Source: Coralliovum pocilloporae (lineage in GTDB: Bacteria > Pseudomonadota > Alphaproteobacteria > Rhizobiales > Cohaesibacteraceae). From it: DNA of 64,000 nt. The translations under genes and the position numbers were made by a program. A model generated the notes under the pieces. That model worked only from the letters and a program-made list of their open reading frames with translations, ran no database searches and was not told the DNA's origin. This document shows positions 33,150 to 44,200 of this stretch, piece after piece (within the stretch, counting starts at the first letter, position 1; every line of letters begins with the position of its first letter). The stretch is from positions 3,693,501-3,757,500 of the forward strand of contig NZ_CP132542.1 of NCBI RefSeq assembly GCF_030845175.1. Reading direction: 5' to 3'.

Positions 33150-34526
33150 ATGGATATTGCTCCCAACAACATTGAATCCATTGTTGAAGCCGACCGTGCC
33201 CATGTCTGGCATCATCTGACGCAGCATAAGCCTTTTTTTGAGAGCGCTGATCCGCGCATCATGATTGAAGGCAAGGGTCTGCGTATCTGGGACGGCAACG
33301 GCCGTGAGCATCTGGATGCGGTGTCCGGAGGCGTCTGGACGGTCAATGTTGGTTATGGCCGTGAGCGGATCGCCAAAGCCATTTATGACCAGGTGTTGAA
33401 AATGCCCTTCTTTGGCGGTGTTGTCGGCACGATCCCGGGGGCACAATTCGCCGAGCAATTGCTTGAAAAGATGCCCGGTATGGACCGCATCTACTACTGT
33501 AATGCAGGCTCGGAGGCCAACGAGAAAGCCTTCAAGATGGTGCGCCAGATTGCCCACAAGCGATATGGCGGCAGGAAACACAAGATCCTCTACCGTGACC
33601 GCGACTATCACGGTACGACCATCGCCTGCCTGTCTGCAGGCGGGCAGAAGGAACGCAATGCGCAATACGGCCCCTTCACACCGGGCTTTGTGGAAGTGCC
33701 CCATTGCCTTGAATACCGGGCGCAGGTGGAGACCGAGAATTACGGCGAATGGGCTGCAGACCAGATCGAACAGGTTATCCTGCGGGAGGGGCCGGATACG
33801 GTTGGCGCTCTCTGTCTTGAACCGGTGACAGCAGGCGGCGGGGTGATTGCTCCGCCCGAGGGCTACTGGCCGCGGGTTCAGGAAATCTGCGACAAGTACA
33901 ACATACTGCTTCACATTGATGAGGTAGTTTGCGGTGTGGGACGCACAGGCACCTGGTTCGGCTACCAGCATTACGGGGTCCGGCCCGATTTTGTGACGAT
34001 GGCCAAGGGCGTTGCATCAGGTTATGCCGCCATTGCCTGTATGGTCACCACAGATGAGGTCTTTGACATGTTCAAGGACGATTCTGATGATCCGCTGAAC
34101 TATTTCCGCGATATTTCCACCTTCGGAGGCTGTACGGCAGGCCCGGCGGCCGCGCTTGAGAACATGGCCATTATTGAGGAGGAAAACCTGCTCGATAACA
34201 CCAACGCCATGGGAGCCCGGCTCATTGCAAACCTGCAGGAGCTGCAGAACCGCCATCGCGTGATTGGTGATGTGCGCGGCAAGGGGCTGTTCTGCGGTGC
34301 CGAGCTTGTTGCTGACCGTCAGACCAAGGAACCGCTTGCGGAAAAACAGGTTCAGGCTGTGGTTGCCCATTGCATGGGGCAGGGCGTGATCATTGGTGCG
34401 ACGAACCGGTCGCTGCCAGGCATGAACAACACCTTGTGCTTCAGCCCGCCGCTTATTGCGTCTGAAAGCGATATCGATGAAATCACCACAGCCGTTGATA
34501 AGGCCCTGACAGCCGTCCTGGGATAA
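33150..34526 (+). CDS. Class III (omega) aminotransferase, probable beta-alanine transaminase
   Basis: The 458-aa PLP enzyme shows the class III signature residues: YYCNAGSEANEKAFK (phosphate binding), RDYHGTT, the PLP-ring Asp in HIDEVVCGVGRTG (about residue 260) and the catalytic Lys in TMAKGVASGY (about residue 290). Placed directly after the transporter of the pyrimidine island, it most likely converts beta-alanine to malonate semialdehyde with pyruvate or 2-oxoglutarate, step 4 of the reductive pathway. Taurine- or other omega-amino acid:pyruvate transaminases are close relatives, so the substrate is inferred from context. No malonate-semialdehyde dehydrogenase is in the window. Confidence 0.85.
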   Translation: MDIAPNNIESIVEADRAHVWHHLTQHKPFFESADPRIMIEGKGLRIWDGNGREHLDAVSGGVWTVNVGYGRERIAKAIYDQVLKMPFFGGVVGTIPGAQFAEQLLEKMPGMDRIYYCNAGSEANEKAFKMVRQIAHKRYGGRKHKILYRDRDYHGTTIACLSAGGQKERNAQYGPFTPGFVEVPHCLEYRAQVETENYGEWAADQIEQVILREGPDTVGALCLEPVTAGGGVIAPPEGYWPRVQEICDKYNILLHIDEVVCGVGRTGTWFGYQHYGVRPDFVTMAKGVASGYAAIACMVTTDEVFDMFKDDSDDPLNYFRDISTFGGCTAGPAAALENMAIIEEENLLDNTNAMGARLIANLQELQNRHRVIGDVRGKGLFCGAELVADRQTKEPLAEKQVQAVVAHCMGQGVIIGATNRSLPGMNNTLCFSPPLIASESDIDEITTAVDKALTAVLG

Positions 34527-34541
34527 CAGCCAGCTGTGCCG

Positions 34542-34611
34542 GGACAGCAGCGCTTCAAGGCGGAAGCGGGATTGCTCTATCACCGTGACGTGGCCTTGAA
34601 GCGCGCTGTCC
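34542..34611 (+). terminator. Long inverted repeat after the aminotransferase gene
   Basis: Arms of 20 and 19 bp (GGACAGCAGCGCTTCAAGGC and its complement with one bulged base) surround a 31-bp loop. A T-rich stretch follows only after about 35 bp. It may end the catabolic operon's transcription; alternatively it is a small palindromic repeat. Confidence 0.5.
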
Positions 34612-34644
34612 GGGACCTTCTGCGATCCGGGCCGGTTTCTTGAT

Positions 34645-34693
34645 TTTTGCATTTAGGTTTCATATATTAATTTTGTGAAACAGAAATGCAAAA
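34645..34693. promoter_or_regulatory. Inverted repeat upstream of the Xre/RES operon
   Basis: Arms TTTTGCATTTAGGTTTC and GAAACAGAAATGCAAAA pair at 15 of 17 positions around an AT-rich 15-bp centre (ATATATTAATTTTGT) that could include a -10 box. It is a plausible operator/promoter for the downstream toxin-antitoxin pair. Confidence 0.45.
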
Positions 34694-34713
34694 TGAAGAA
34701 AAGTTCAGTCGCA

Positions 34714-34782
34714 GAGACCATCGCGGTCTCAAGCGCGACGCAATCCATTGCGCATTTCAATCGGGTGGGTAACGCCCACCGA
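34714..34782 (+). other. Three consecutive hairpins in the leader of the Xre/RES operon
   Basis: Three stem-loops lie back to back: GAGACC-ATCGC-GGTCTC (34714-34730), CGCAAT-CC-ATTGCG (34739-34752) and GGTGGG-TAACG-CCCACC (34764-34780). The third extends by two pairs past a bulge. They fall between the candidate promoter and the antitoxin start; no gene is evident here. Role unknown. Confidence 0.4.
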
Positions 34783-34856
34783 TGCCCTTGTGCTGACCTT
34801 GCAATTGTTGGTCTGGTGCCAGGCCCGGTGCGTGCTCAGGAGTGGAAAACAAACAG

Positions 34857-35204
34857 ATGAGCACGATGTTGAAAACGGTCCCGAGATTTCTCAACGAGCT
34901 GAATACCGAAGGTGGGCTCAAGGGAACAGATATTGCCAATATCACTGAGGTTTCCAAAGCGACGGTTTCCCGCTGGAAAGCCGGAGATATCAAGCCACAA
35001 CCCCGCAATGAGCTCATTCTGTCCGATCTGCATTATGTTGTCGGTCGTTTGCGGGATTTCTACGAGTCTGACGAAATTAGAACCTGGCTCTACGCACGCC
35101 ATCCCCAGTTAAGCGGAGAGCGAGCCATTGACCTGATTCATGAGGATCGAACGGTCGACGTCCTGAATGTCATCGACCGTCTCGAGAATGAGGTCTTCCT
35201 GTAA
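34857..35204 (+). CDS. Xre/MbcA/ParS-type antitoxin
   Basis: The 115-aa protein has an HTH (GTDIANITEVSKATVSRWKA, about residues 20-45) and a C-terminal MbcA/ParS/Xre toxin-binding part (LSDLHYVVGRLRDFYESDEI, WLYARHPQLSGERAIDLI). It should neutralise the RES toxin encoded 3 bp downstream and repress the operon. A GTG at 34842 is in frame, but its ribosome binding site would touch the start codon, so the ATG is preferred with modest certainty. Confidence 0.87.
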   Translation: MSTMLKTVPRFLNELNTEGGLKGTDIANITEVSKATVSRWKAGDIKPQPRNELILSDLHYVVGRLRDFYESDEIRTWLYARHPQLSGERAIDLIHEDRTVDVLNVIDRLENEVFL

Positions 35205-35207
35205 GAT

Positions 35208-35783
35208 ATGGTTCGCATCCGGAAGCGCCGTGACAACACCCTGATTGATGCAATTGAGGCAATCAGTCCGCTGCCGTTTTCAGGTTCGGTCTGGCGGGTC
35301 ACCAGAGAAGGACGTGATCCGACCCAGTGTTCCAGATCCGGCGGTCGGTGGGATGATGGGACGTTTGATGTTCTCTACACGTCAGCTGAACGGCTCGGTG
35401 CGATCAGTGAAATGAAGTTCCACATCATGCGTGGGCAACCGGTGATACCGTCGCGGGTGGCTTACAAATTGTATGAGATTGATGTGGCGCTTGATAGAAC
35501 GCTGCAGCTTCTTGATCTGGCTGCACTCAAGTCCATTGGCCTTGATATAACCCGATATGGCCAGCTCTCCTACGACGACAAGGGTGCCGAATACCCGCGG
35601 TCGCAGGACATAGCCGAGGTGGCCCATTTTCTGGATTATGACGGGCTTGTGGTGCCGTGTGCCCGATATGACTGTTCCAACGTTGTTGTGTTCTGTGATC
35701 GTGTCCTGCCTGAAACGCTGACCGTGACAGCAGACCATGGGCCTGTGAATTTGGCCCGTGAACTGACCCGCGAACTGAAATGA
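35208..35783 (+). CDS. RES-domain toxin (NAD+-targeting type)
   Basis: The 191-aa protein has the RES fold: SVWRVTREGRDP with the first conserved Arg (about residue 30), RSGGRWDDGTFDVLYTSAER, an acidic position in AISEMKFH, and a central DYDGLVVPCARY ending with the conserved Asn/Val strand SNVVVFCD. Known RES toxins degrade NAD+ (for example by phosphorolysis) and stop growth when the Xre antitoxin is lost. It is the second gene of a standard Xre-RES pair. On a repABC replicon, such a pair would also favour plasmid retention. Confidence 0.9.
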   Translation: MVRIRKRRDNTLIDAIEAISPLPFSGSVWRVTREGRDPTQCSRSGGRWDDGTFDVLYTSAERLGAISEMKFHIMRGQPVIPSRVAYKLYEIDVALDRTLQLLDLAALKSIGLDITRYGQLSYDDKGAEYPRSQDIAEVAHFLDYDGLVVPCARYDCSNVVVFCDRVLPETLTVTADHGPVNLARELTRELK

Positions 35784-36038
35784 GGTTTGATCGGGACTTT
35801 CCGGTATGGTTGCCCTGATTGACGTTTCTGACTGGCGCCCCATGTGGCTTTGCAGGTAGCCCGGAGATTGTCCACAGGGACAGACCGGATGCCTGCAGAA
35901 ATGATATTGCTCAATTTGAGGTGATAATCTGCTATGTTAGAGTGATCCGGCAGAGACTGGATACACTTGGGACGTGTTTGTTGCTGCGATGGACAATCTA
36001 CATCGGCAGATATTGAAACAGTGAAGTGGAGGGGGAAA
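35784..36038. other. Spacer between the RES toxin and the stress-protein gene
   Basis: About 255 bp without a convincing gene. It must contain the promoter of the UspA-family gene; I cannot assign boxes with confidence. Confidence 0.35.
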
Positions 36039-36473
36039 ATGTCAAACAAACTCCTGGTGGGCTATGATGGGAGTGACGTTTCCAGACGTGCACTCGACCT
36101 TGCCCTGACGCAAGCAAAGCTGACGGGGGCGTCTCTGATGATCGCTCACGTTCTGGAATGGTCTCCATATTCCTTCCTGACACAGGAAGAGATCGAAGAA
36201 CGGCATAAACGGCGGAATGACGAGCTCGAACGGGCCCATACAGTCGTTCTGAATCCTGTTCTGGATGCTGTCAAAGAGTCCGGGGTTGCCGTTGATGGAG
36301 TGGTCAAGTACGGGCAGATTGCTGATGTAATCTGCAAGCTCGCCGAAGAAGAAGGCGCCAGCCAGATTTATATTGGCCGGCATGGTCAGGGAAGTCTGTC
36401 CGTCCGTGTCTTCGGATCGGTTGCCGGCAAGCTCGCGCAGACAGCGCCTGTGGCCTGCACCATCGTTCCATAA
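36039..36473 (+). CDS. Universal stress protein (UspA family)
   Basis: The 144-aa protein has the single Usp domain: LLVGYDGSDVSRRALDLAL at the N-terminus and an ATP-binding-type C-terminal glycine motif (YIGRHGQGSLSVRVFGSVAG, G-2X-G-9X-G pattern). A GGAGGGG Shine-Dalgarno precedes the ATG; the frame opens 24 codons earlier, but there is no start signal there. It lies alone, upstream of the symporter gene. Confidence 0.9.
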   Translation: MSNKLLVGYDGSDVSRRALDLALTQAKLTGASLMIAHVLEWSPYSFLTQEEIEERHKRRNDELERAHTVVLNPVLDAVKESGVAVDGVVKYGQIADVICKLAEEEGASQIYIGRHGQGSLSVRVFGSVAGKLAQTAPVACTIVP

Positions 36474-36616
36474 CACCATCAGCTGAAGCGAGTTGCTGAA
36501 AGTCTGCCCGATTTTCAGCGGGGCGTTCGCATAAAAACAAGGGTTTAAGGCACTGTTGGCGTTTCAGGGCCGGCGTTCTGGTCAAAGGCCCGGTGCTTTA
36601 AGAGGGGAGAGAAATC

Positions 36617-38161
36617 ATGTTTCGGAGAATTTCGCTTGTCGCGCTTGCTCTGACAGTTCTCAGTCTGGCCGGTGTTCCGGCTTTTGCTCAATCACTGGAT
36701 GAGCGTGTCAACGAGGTCTTTTCCAGCTCTACCGGCTGGTTTGTGAGCCTTATCTTCAGCCCGTTTCCCGGGACTTCCTTTCCGTGGATTGTGGGCTGGC
36801 TGGTTGTCGCCGCGACTGTGTTTACGCTCTATTTCGCGTTTATTCAGTTTCGCGCGTTCCGACATTCCATCTCACTGGTCAAGGGCGATTATTCAGACCC
36901 GAATGATGCCGGTGAAGTCAGCCATTTCCAGGCGCTGGCAACTGCTCTTTCAGGCACGGTCGGGCTTGGTAACATTGCCGGTGTCGCCGTCGCGGTGGGT
37001 ATCGGCGGCCCCGGTGCCACCTTCTGGATGATCCTGGCCGGTCTTATGGGCATGGCATCCAAGTTCACCGAATGTACGCTCGGCGTGAAATACCGCAATG
37101 AATATGAAGACGGGACCGTATCCGGCGGACCGATGTATTACCTCTCAAAGGGGTTCCGGGAGAGGGGCCTTCCGGGCGGCGGTGTTCTGGCTGTGCTGTT
37201 CTCGATCTTCTGTATTCTCGGGGCGCTTGGTGGCGGGAACATGTTCCAGGCCAACCAGGCTCACCAGCAGATTGCCGGTATCGTTGGTGATTATCCGGGC
37301 TGGATTACCGGTCTGGTTTTCGCGGGCGTTGTTTTTGCAGTGATCGTTGGCGGTCTGAAATCCATTGCCCGCGTTACGGAAAAAGTCGTGCCATTCATGG
37401 GCGTTCTCTACGTGCTGACGGCTCTGGTTATCATCGCCATCAATTACGACAAGATCGGCTGGGCTTTCGGTCAGATCTTCGCTGGTGCCTTTACCGGCCT
37501 CGGTGTTGCCGGTGGCATGGTCGGTGCTCTGATTCAGGGCTTTAAACGCGCTGCATTCTCCAATGAGGCAGGTGTCGGTTCTGCGGCGATTGCGCACTCT
37601 GCGGTGCGGACGAAAGAGCCGATCACGGAAGGGTTCGTCTCGCTTCTCGAGCCGTTCATCGATACCGTCGTGATCTGCACCATGACCGCTCTGGTAATCA
37701 TCATCACCCAGCAGCTCATCATTGACCCGGCAACAGGCAATTATGTGCTGAATGATGCAGGTTCCGCCATTGCCACGGTTGATGGCAATACAGGTGTCAG
37801 CCTCACATCGGCGGCCTTTGGCTCAGCGTTCGGGTTCTTCCCGTTCATTCTGGCGATTGCGGTGGTTCTGTTTGCCTTCTCGACAATGATCAGCTGGTCC
37901 TATTACGGCCTGAAGGCCTGGACATATCTGGTCGGCGAGGGGCACACGAAAGAGCTGGTGTTCAAAGTCATCTTCTGCATTTTCGTGGTCATCGGGGCCG
38001 CGGCCAATCTCGGCCCGGTCATTGACTTCTCAGATGCGGCGATCTTTGCCATGGCGGTCGTGAACGTCTTCGGTCTCTACTTCCTCATGCCGATCGTCAA
38101 GCGTGAGCTGGACAGTTACTGGAACCGTCTGAAGTCCGGTGAAATCAAGAAATTTGATTAG
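36617..38161 (+). CDS. Sodium:alanine symporter (AGCS family)
   Basis: The 514-aa transporter has a cleavable signal-like start (MFRRISLVALALTVLSLAGV..AFAQ) and then the AGCS core with about ten helices, including the signature segment ATALSGTVGLGNIAGVAVAV and the GGPMYYL motif. Members take up alanine, glycine or related amino acids with Na+. Near the beta-alanine-producing island it might also handle beta-alanine, but the family's usual substrate is alanine or glycine. A strong terminator follows. Confidence 0.92.
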   Translation: MFRRISLVALALTVLSLAGVPAFAQSLDERVNEVFSSSTGWFVSLIFSPFPGTSFPWIVGWLVVAATVFTLYFAFIQFRAFRHSISLVKGDYSDPNDAGEVSHFQALATALSGTVGLGNIAGVAVAVGIGGPGATFWMILAGLMGMASKFTECTLGVKYRNEYEDGTVSGGPMYYLSKGFRERGLPGGGVLAVLFSIFCILGALGGGNMFQANQAHQQIAGIVGDYPGWITGLVFAGVVFAVIVGGLKSIARVTEKVVPFMGVLYVLTALVIIAINYDKIGWAFGQIFAGAFTGLGVAGGMVGALIQGFKRAAFSNEAGVGSAAIAHSAVRTKEPITEGFVSLLEPFIDTVVICTMTALVIIITQQLIIDPATGNYVLNDAGSAIATVDGNTGVSLTSAAFGSAFGFFPFILAIAVVLFAFSTMISWSYYGLKAWTYLVGEGHTKELVFKVIFCIFVVIGAAANLGPVIDFSDAAIFAMAVVNVFGLYFLMPIVKRELDSYWNRLKSGEIKKFD

Positions 38162-38199
38162 ACCCCGCTCCAGAAAACAGTTTCCTTGAAACGGAATCG

Positions 38200-38227
38200 A
38201 CCGGTGCCTCTGTGCACCGGTCTTTTT
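38200..38227 (+). terminator. Rho-independent terminator of the AGCS gene
   Basis: An 8-bp stem (ACCGGTGC/GCACCGGT) with a 6-nt loop is followed by CTTTTTT. It separates the symporter gene from the convergent giant gene. Confidence 0.88.
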
Positions 38228-38268
38228 TGTGAGCCACGGCCTGCAAGACCCGGGAGAACATCAGAGGC

Positions 38269-41200
38269 TCAGGTCAGGGTGTAATCCAGACGGGTGAAAG
38301 CGATCAGAGGCTGCTTTCTGCTCGGCAACAGGCCTGAGAAGACCTGCATGTCAAAACTCAGGAAGGCTGTCTGTCCGGTCTCTGGCGTATGGGTCGAGAA
38401 CCAGTCTGTCACGGCCGACTGGGTGTCGGTGACAACGGATGAGGAATAGCTGAACAGCGGGCGGTAGAACATGGGCACAAGCGAGACAATATCCTCAGCC
38501 CCAAGCGGTCCGCTGTCCGGAGCCAGCCTGTAGCCATACCGTCCGATCAGTTTTTCCTCCGTGCGGGCGCTGGTCGGCGGTGAACCCAGGATGGCGGTAA
38601 AGATGGTTGTCAGGCTGCTTGAGAGCTGTGTTGAGGAACCGCTGCCGAACAGAATGGACTTGTCCCACCGGAGCCCCGGAACCGACAGGTTGCTGAAGGT
38701 GAGCGCCGGTGTCTGGTAGACAAAGGCGGATGCGGTTTCCTTGCCCGGCACCAGGTTCTGGTTCCGCAGAATGGAAAGGCTGGCGCGGGCATTCTGATAG
38801 GTGGTGACATCCAGATCATCATACCAGATCACATAGATGCGCTTGCCTTCGTCCGGAACAGGTTCCTGGAAGCTGTAGAAGATATAATCTGGTGTGGGGG
38901 TGCCGAGCGTCTCCCGCTTCAGTGGTTTCAGCACACCCTTGGCATCATAATAGCCAAGAGACGGAACATGGCTGGCTGGTCCCCAGCTTGCCGTGCCAGC
39001 CTCGCGGATAAGCACCAGAGCATCCAGCAGCAGTTCGCCATTGGCACCGGATTTGGTGCGCTTCTGCATGCGGAAAGTGTAGCTCGATTCAGGCACCAGA
39101 TTGTCGCCATTGCCACCGGAGAAGGTTCCGTTCTGCACAAAGCCCCAGTTGGTGGAGACTTTCGTTGCCAGATCAGCCATGGCCAGAACGGCTGATTTGG
39201 CCGGTGTGGTGGTGGAACCGTCACCGGGGCTGGTCAGCAATGTTGTCAGGTCTGTCTTGATGGCTGCCGCATTTGTGGAGAATTCCGCCAGTGCGTCGAA
39301 CGGGTCCTTGACCACGGCCAGCATGTCGGCATGCGGCGCTTCCGTGAAGTTGATGCCGATGGTGATCCGGGCTGTATCCTGGGCGGCAAGCTGCATTTCC
39401 ATCGCCGCATAATAGGACCAGGCCTTGGCCTTCCGGATACGCTCGTTGAGTGAATCAGATGGCTTGATATCCAATGGTTTGTAGGTGGCCTGGGCCCGCT
39501 GATTGGCCAGGCGCGGCGTGATCGGATAGGCCCTGAGCGGGATCGGAATATCGAGCTGGCCGATGGATGTGTCGATGTCTGCCCCGCCGATCTGTGACGG
39601 GGTGGAGGGGAGCGGGTTGACGAAGGTCAGCCATTTCGACGTCTCATAGCCGTCCACATATTGTGCGGGCTCAACGGCATATTCGAGCGCGGTAATATCA
39701 AAGGACAGATTGAGGAACAGACGTCGGTAATGGGCACGGTTGCGGGTGCTGAGCAGGGTCGTCAAAGCCTTGCTGCTGGAGGCAAGATCGATCTTGCCTG
39801 CGGTCAGGCTGTATTCCGGCACCCAGCGGGCGGTATGAAGCGTGACGTCGACCGCAAGAACCGCCTGCTCGGCAATCAGGCCCGACAGGACCTCCACGGT
39901 CAGGGACTGGCTGGCCGCCAGGCCTGACAGGCTTGAGGTTGCCGGTGTGATGGTAACGGACGTACCGCGCAGATAGACTGTGCCGGTCAGCAGACCATCC
40001 ACATCCATATTGGCAAGTGCCAGATAGCGAAGGCTGACGTCGAGCGCATTGGCCATGGAGGTGAGGGTGGAGCCGAAGACGGTCTTTGCAGTATAGCCGT
40101 CGACTGTAAGCGATGTGCCATCCCGGAACAGGGGTTTTGTATCCTTGAAGGCCGTGGCGAACTGAGCCGCCGTTGCAGCAAGCGTCGTCATGCCGATGGC
40201 CAGGGTATCATGGGCGGCAATGTGCCACTGCTTGTTGTTGAGGTTTAGGGTCTGGCCGGTTTCAAGGATGTTCGGGGTTGCGGCCAGTAGCTCGATAACT
40301 CCCTCAAGGGAAATGCTGAACTCGGTGGCCAGGCTCTGCAATGTTGTGGTTGTCGAGAGGCTGTGCCCTGGGGCGTTGATCTGGCCGCTCAGTCGGTGGC
40401 CGCCTTTATCTGATCCCGTTGTGGCGAAATCCGCTTCAACAGTTGCGGGCACCTGGATCACCGCGTCCGTCTGATAGCCCTGGGAGAGGTTGGCCCGTAG
40501 CTGCTGCTCTATGGCCGACCGGGCCGCCTGTGCGTCAATGGCTGCTCCGGATTGCTCGATGGGGGTAAGCTGCCCGGCGATTGCTGTGGCAAGTACCCCC
40601 TTGGCTGTTGTCAGCGCATTGAATGTGTCTGATCCCGCTGCCGCCTTCGTGATTTCGTAAGCGGGGCTCGCATAGGCCGGAGACAGAAGCAGGTCCAGTG
40701 TGGCGAGGAAATCGACGACCCAGTCCATCACGTCGATGGACTGAAAGACGGTGGCGGACGCATCCTGGCTGAAGGGCGGGTTCTGCCCGGACTGATAAGT
40801 CCTTATGGATGCCTCGCGGGAGATCAGCGACGTGGCCAGTGGCGGCAGGGCCAGATAACCCGGGGCTGGCGTGTTCTCACCCAGCTTCACCTTGCGGATG
40901 GTCTTGACGGATGACGGCTGGCCTGACGCACCGAAATGAACCGCATATTGCCGCTGGTTGCCGCGATTGGCCAGCGCCGTATCGGTCGGGCCGGTGCTGC
41001 ACCACAGCGCTCCGCCATAGGCGGTTCCAAGAGCTGTAGCAAAGTCAGTGAGGCTGGCCGGAACGCCTTTTGATTTTGGCGGTATAGGACTGGTGGATGT
41101 CCCGACCTCTGTGATCTGCGTGAAATTGGTATCGATCTCGTTTGCGGGCCGCGTCAGGATGACCGAGGTCTGCAATTGCGAGATAACCGAGGTCACTGCG

Positions 41201-44200
41201 GGGGACGCGGGCAGGGCCCCGCCGAAGCTGAGTGCGGGCGCAGGCAGAAGCACTTTGGCAGACGGGTTCACAATGGCCTGGCCCAGCAGAGCGGTGAGGA
41301 AGGCATCATAGTCCATCGCCTGACCAAGTGTGGCATTCACCAGCGCAAGGCTGTTGGCCAGCGTCTGAGATGGTCCGACGGTAAATGTGTGGTTCGATAT
41401 CGTATAATTCGCGCCCTGTTTCAGGAAGCCGTCAAGCGCGCCATTGGCCTTCGCCAGCCGGATGGCATCGGACTGGGATGCGGTCAGGAAGGCTGTTGCC
41501 AATGTTGTGAGACTGAGAGCGGAACCTGATCCGGCCTGGCTGGCCAGCGGGGCCGGGCACACCATCTGGCTGCCCTCCTGCATCAGTCCGGTCTGGGCCT
41601 GGATGGCAGAAACAAGCTGGGCCAATGTGGGTGTGCTGGTCGGGAAGCGGGGCAGCAGGGATGCAAGCGAATCCTCAGCCGTGGTGGTGACATTGCCTGA
41701 GCCGGAAACCGTGATGGTCTGTCCGGGGATGAACAGGCCACCAATGGTCTCCACCTGACCGGCCAGAGCGTCGGCGGTGACCCCGAATTTGCTGGCAATG
41801 CCACCAAAAGTCATGCCCGACTGGATGCCATAGGGCACAGCTGCAAGCGCACCTGCATCCAGAAGCGCGGGCAGGATCAGAAGGCTGTCTGTGGTCATGG
41901 TGCTGGTGAGATTGGCGGCGGTGAAATCCGCAAGGGTTACACCACCGGCCTGAGCCAGATAACCGCGCAGGCTTTCCCCGGCTGGCACCGTCTCACTGCT
42001 GCTGCCGGTCTGCATGCGGCTGTCCTGGGTCATCATGCCCGGCAGATCGCCATTGAGACTGATGAAGGTTGCCGTATTGCCGCCGAAGAGGTCGGTCACC
42101 ACCTGGCTGATGGTCTGGTCCTTGTCTGTAACCCGCCGGTCCACCGCATAGGTGGCAGGAGTGTGGGCAGGATTGAAGAGATCAACGATCAGCTTGTTGC
42201 TGACGGCGATTTCCTCAATCGTGGTGGTGACGCCCTGATTGGCAAAATCACTCACAAGAGACGTAAAGGTCGCGTTTTGGCTGGTTACGGATTTGGTGCC
42301 GACGAACAGGGTCAGACCATCGCTGATCAGCCCGGTCACATCCTTGTTGGCCCGGCCCAGATCCCCGAGAGAGCATTTCGAGGCCGCAGCATAATCACTG
42401 AGCGTCTTGCCCTGCGAGAGGGTGCCGGTGGTTGCCGGAATGGCCAGATCGGTTCCGGACGGGATGACGGTCACATCCGTATTGTGCCACTGGCTCAGCA
42501 GCGTGGCGGCGGAGACATTCACCCGTGTGGCAAACGCGTTCAGGGTTTCGTTGTGCTTGACCTGCTCGAACCTGGGCAGGGTAATGCTTGAGGCAAAGAG
42601 GCTGGAAATCGGCCGGTCGATATTGTCCTTGAGGAAGGCTGCTGCGGGCACACTGTAGGTGTTGGTGACCACCTGCAGACTCTGCCCGGAGGTGACCTTG
42701 TGGGTCTTGATCGTCAGGCCCGCAATCTGGCTCGTGAACACATAGGCCGTCGACAGATAACCGATGAGCGGAGCCAGGGGCGGGGTCAGGTTGGCGGATG
42801 ACAGGCTGGTCTTGATCGCCACACCCATGCCCGGTTGTCTGAGCTGATAGAAGGCGGACTTGAATTTCACCGCATGCGCACTTGCCGAACGAAGAGCCTT
42901 CTCGGACGAGAGGTCCGGCCCGGGCAGATAGGAATTGATCTGCAGGGCACCCTCGATCATCAACTTGGCGCTGGGGCTTGTGCCGCTGAATGTATAGTCC
43001 CATGTGGTGCCCGGCCAGTCGCTCAACCCGGTCAGCCGGTCCGTATAGCGATCCGGCACACTAACGCCGGACAGCGGGTCGGAGATCACCGCCTTGTTGC
43101 CGAAAATATCATGGGCCAGGAAACTGAGAGACGCCATGGATGTGGAGGAAACGCCTGTATAGGGGTCGTCGGTCACGGCTGGCAGCCACGGATTGCTCTG
43201 GGCGGTCCGGGCCGACGGGTTGGCACGCGGATAGAGACTGATTGTCTGGCTGTAGGTGACCTTGTCGCCGGTCCCGTGCGTATCGCCTGCCGTTGGCGCA
43301 GGGCCTTGCGGAATGGCTTCATTGCTGGCTGTGAACCCACCGCCACTGCCAAGCTTGTAGCCGATCAGCCCGTACAGCATGCCGGAAAGATCAGCTGCGG
43401 TCGGATTGGTGACGGACGACGGGTCGGTCCGTTCGATAGAGAACCCGCCAGTGCCCGGCGGGATGGTGGCCAGCCGTGTGGTGGGGGCATTGGCTCCGGT
43501 CTGTTCCCCAAAGACCTGGGATGAGGCCGCATCCACATTGTCACCCACAATCGCCACATTGTTGAAGGACATCAGCGGCCCGCCGGATGTGTTGCTCGAG
43601 CTCTGGCTGTGGAGCAGACAGACCACCTGGATGGTGCCCTGTCCGTTTTCATCAAATACGAAGTCGGGCAGGCCCGCGCCATCGGCGTCGTAGCTCAGAT
43701 AGAACCCGCCTTCCACCACAACGGAAGCCTCCCAGAGCAGCATCAGAAAATCACCTGCTGCGCTGACCGCCGCACTGTAGGTCTCGGGTGTTACCGCCAG
43801 AGCATCTGCTTCCAGCTCTGCCTGACTGCCAACGGTCGGGTTGCGGGTGGTGGTCGACAGATTGGTTTTCAGCAGAACGGTCTTTGACGCACTGACCGCA
43901 TCTGAGGCATAACCCTTCGGTGTCGAGCTGGTGGCGTTGGGCGGATAAAGAAGAAAGAGATTGCCGGTGTCGGTTGCTGAAGCACCGAGATAGGTCCAGA
44001 GCTGATAGAGCCGGTCTGTATGGGAGGCATCAGTGCCCTTGCAGAGATAGAGCCCGTCAATCCAGTCACCCTGCGCGGGGCTGTCGCCCGCCGCAGCGCC
44101 TGACGTATTGTCGGACGCGCCCGGATTGGTCACCCGGTGCAGGGCAACAGGAATCTGAATGGCCCAGGCATAGGATTTGAGCGCTGAACCCTCATCATCA

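Noticed and set aside
33123-33971. 282-codon minus-strand frame opposite the aminotransferase
   Set aside because: Same reason: the aminotransferase frame has all class III residues, and the opposite frame has no ribosome binding site or motif.
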